Positions 63,214-64,000 of a DNA stretch of 64,000 bases are shown here, piece after piece (within the stretch, counting starts at the first letter, position 1; each line of letters starts with the position of its first letter). Location: NCBI RefSeq assembly GCF_038396675.1, contig NC_088920.1, forward strand, positions 70,517,001-70,581,000, given 5' to 3'. The notes below the pieces were generated by a model. It made no database searches, had not been told where the DNA came from, and worked only from the letters and a program-made list of their open reading frames with translations. Source of the DNA: Hydra vulgaris (taxonomy: Eukaryota > Cnidaria > Hydrozoa > Anthoathecata > Hydridae). The translations under genes and the position numbers were made by a program.

Positions 63214-63871
63214 GAGAAAGTCTTATACTTCTACATCAAAAAACAAAAATAAAAAACATTAAAGGTGAATTAAAATGGAATTAATGTAATTTTTTGGATT
63301 AAAAAAATTGTTTTTTAAACAAAATGTTATTGTGTTTTTATATCCTAAAATCAGAAAAAAACAGAACTTAAATATCCCAAACACTCCTCTTGCCTTTATT
63401 TTAAACTTAATTGTTCTTTATTTGACCAAGAGAACTTTTTTTTTTCAAAAACGGTTATTAGTTTACTAAACAAGTCAGGTATATGTGAAGTCTAGCATAA
63501 TAAATGTTTTGCAGCTCAAGAAAAACACTACTTTCTTTTATTGTAATTATAAAATTTTTGTTGCCAAAAAAAAAAAAGGATTGATAATTTTTCTGTGAAC
63601 TCTACAAAGCTTATTCTTTTAAAGTATTGTGTTGCAACTTGCCCCGTTCACTGTTGCAACTTGCCCTGATGCGGGGTAAGTTGCAACATTTTTTTTTCAC
63701 TTTTGGTTCACTATTGAGGAATAACTAAGTTTTATATTATATTTATCAATGTTGGATTAACATGTCACTAAGATCTATTTTATAACCCTGAAAAAAAAAT
63801 TCAAAAATATTGAAATTTAAGGAGATAAATGCAGTTTTTTTAATCTTGTTGGAACTAGCCCTGGTCTCCCC
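63214..63871. repeat. right non-coding end of the second pogo-like element
   Basis: TTGCAACTTGCCC words in both orientations (63632-63690) and the terminal sequence reading inward from 63871 as GGGGAGACCAGGGCTAGTTC. The GGGGAGA terminus matches the other pogo-type elements. The next two bases are GA, possibly a mutated TA. No left end was found. Confidence 0.6.
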
Positions 63872-64000
63872 GATTTCTTTAAACTTTGAAAAAAACATTT
63901 GCTGTTGTACAGTTTGAAAAAAAACACTTCGAAAACGTTATCTTTCCTGAAATTACTCGACTAATTACTCGAGGTTGTGAGAGTGCACTTTGAACAGCTT
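63872..64000. other. AT-rich non-coding flank
   Basis: Nothing recognised up to the window edge. Confidence 0.3.

Overview
The window is about three-quarters A+T, eukaryotic, and reads as an invertebrate repeat graveyard. I see no intact host gene, tRNA or rRNA. The mix of Transib, ISL2EU, pogo, Tc1/mariner, Penelope-like elements (PLEs), a non-LTR LINE and several multicopy protein families I associate with cnidarians, together with the base composition and the many (TA)n arrays, suggests a Hydra-like cnidarian. That is inference; no database search was possible.

Layout. 1-870: hAT (ZBED-type) transposase remnant. 1683-15676: a minus-strand LINE split by a pogo-like element (4288-15200). 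That element has itself been filled by two PLE copies, (TA)n arrays, a long-TIR DNA transposon (10361-13542) and a foldback MITE inside the latter. 15837-21857: a second long-TIR transposon with 848-bp inverted ends and a decayed transposase. 22500-35249: a minus-strand transposase-like gene of unknown family, interrupted close to its start codon by a Transib (25404-35226). The Transib is in turn interrupted by a 6.75-kb ISL2EU-type element (27649-34403) carrying a THAP-DDE transposase and a convergent SWIM-YqaJ-PHD nuclease gene. 35250-41410: mostly unassigned AT-rich DNA with small MITEs and another decayed transposase-like gene. 41411-42719: compact mariner/Tc1-like element with a 36-residue D-to-E spacing. 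42946-44086: pogo-type MITE. 44485-46504: Tc1 element inserted in a (TA)n array and carrying a heat-shock-element-like promoter. 47164-50640: (TA)n-cored MITE, Ty3/gypsy remnant, tandem duplication and PLE 3' ends. 50740-56250: another minus-strand transposase-like gene, cut by a second Transib (52156-55538). 57025-57797: internally deleted mariner. 57941-59100: head-to-head PLE fragments. 61771-63871: second pogo-like element.

Both Transibs have perfect 5-bp target duplications (CGTCT, CGACG). All four of their ends carry CACAGTG followed by exactly 22 bases and then CAAAAA, the arrangement of a V(D)J recombination signal, and their transposases are RAG1-core relatives. Removing the pogo element, or either Transib, restores the reading frame of the interrupted host element, so those insertion boundaries are well supported. 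Nearly every coding region has stops or frameshifts; the least damaged are the two Transib transposases, the Tc1 transposase and the pogo transposase, each with only one to a few lesions.
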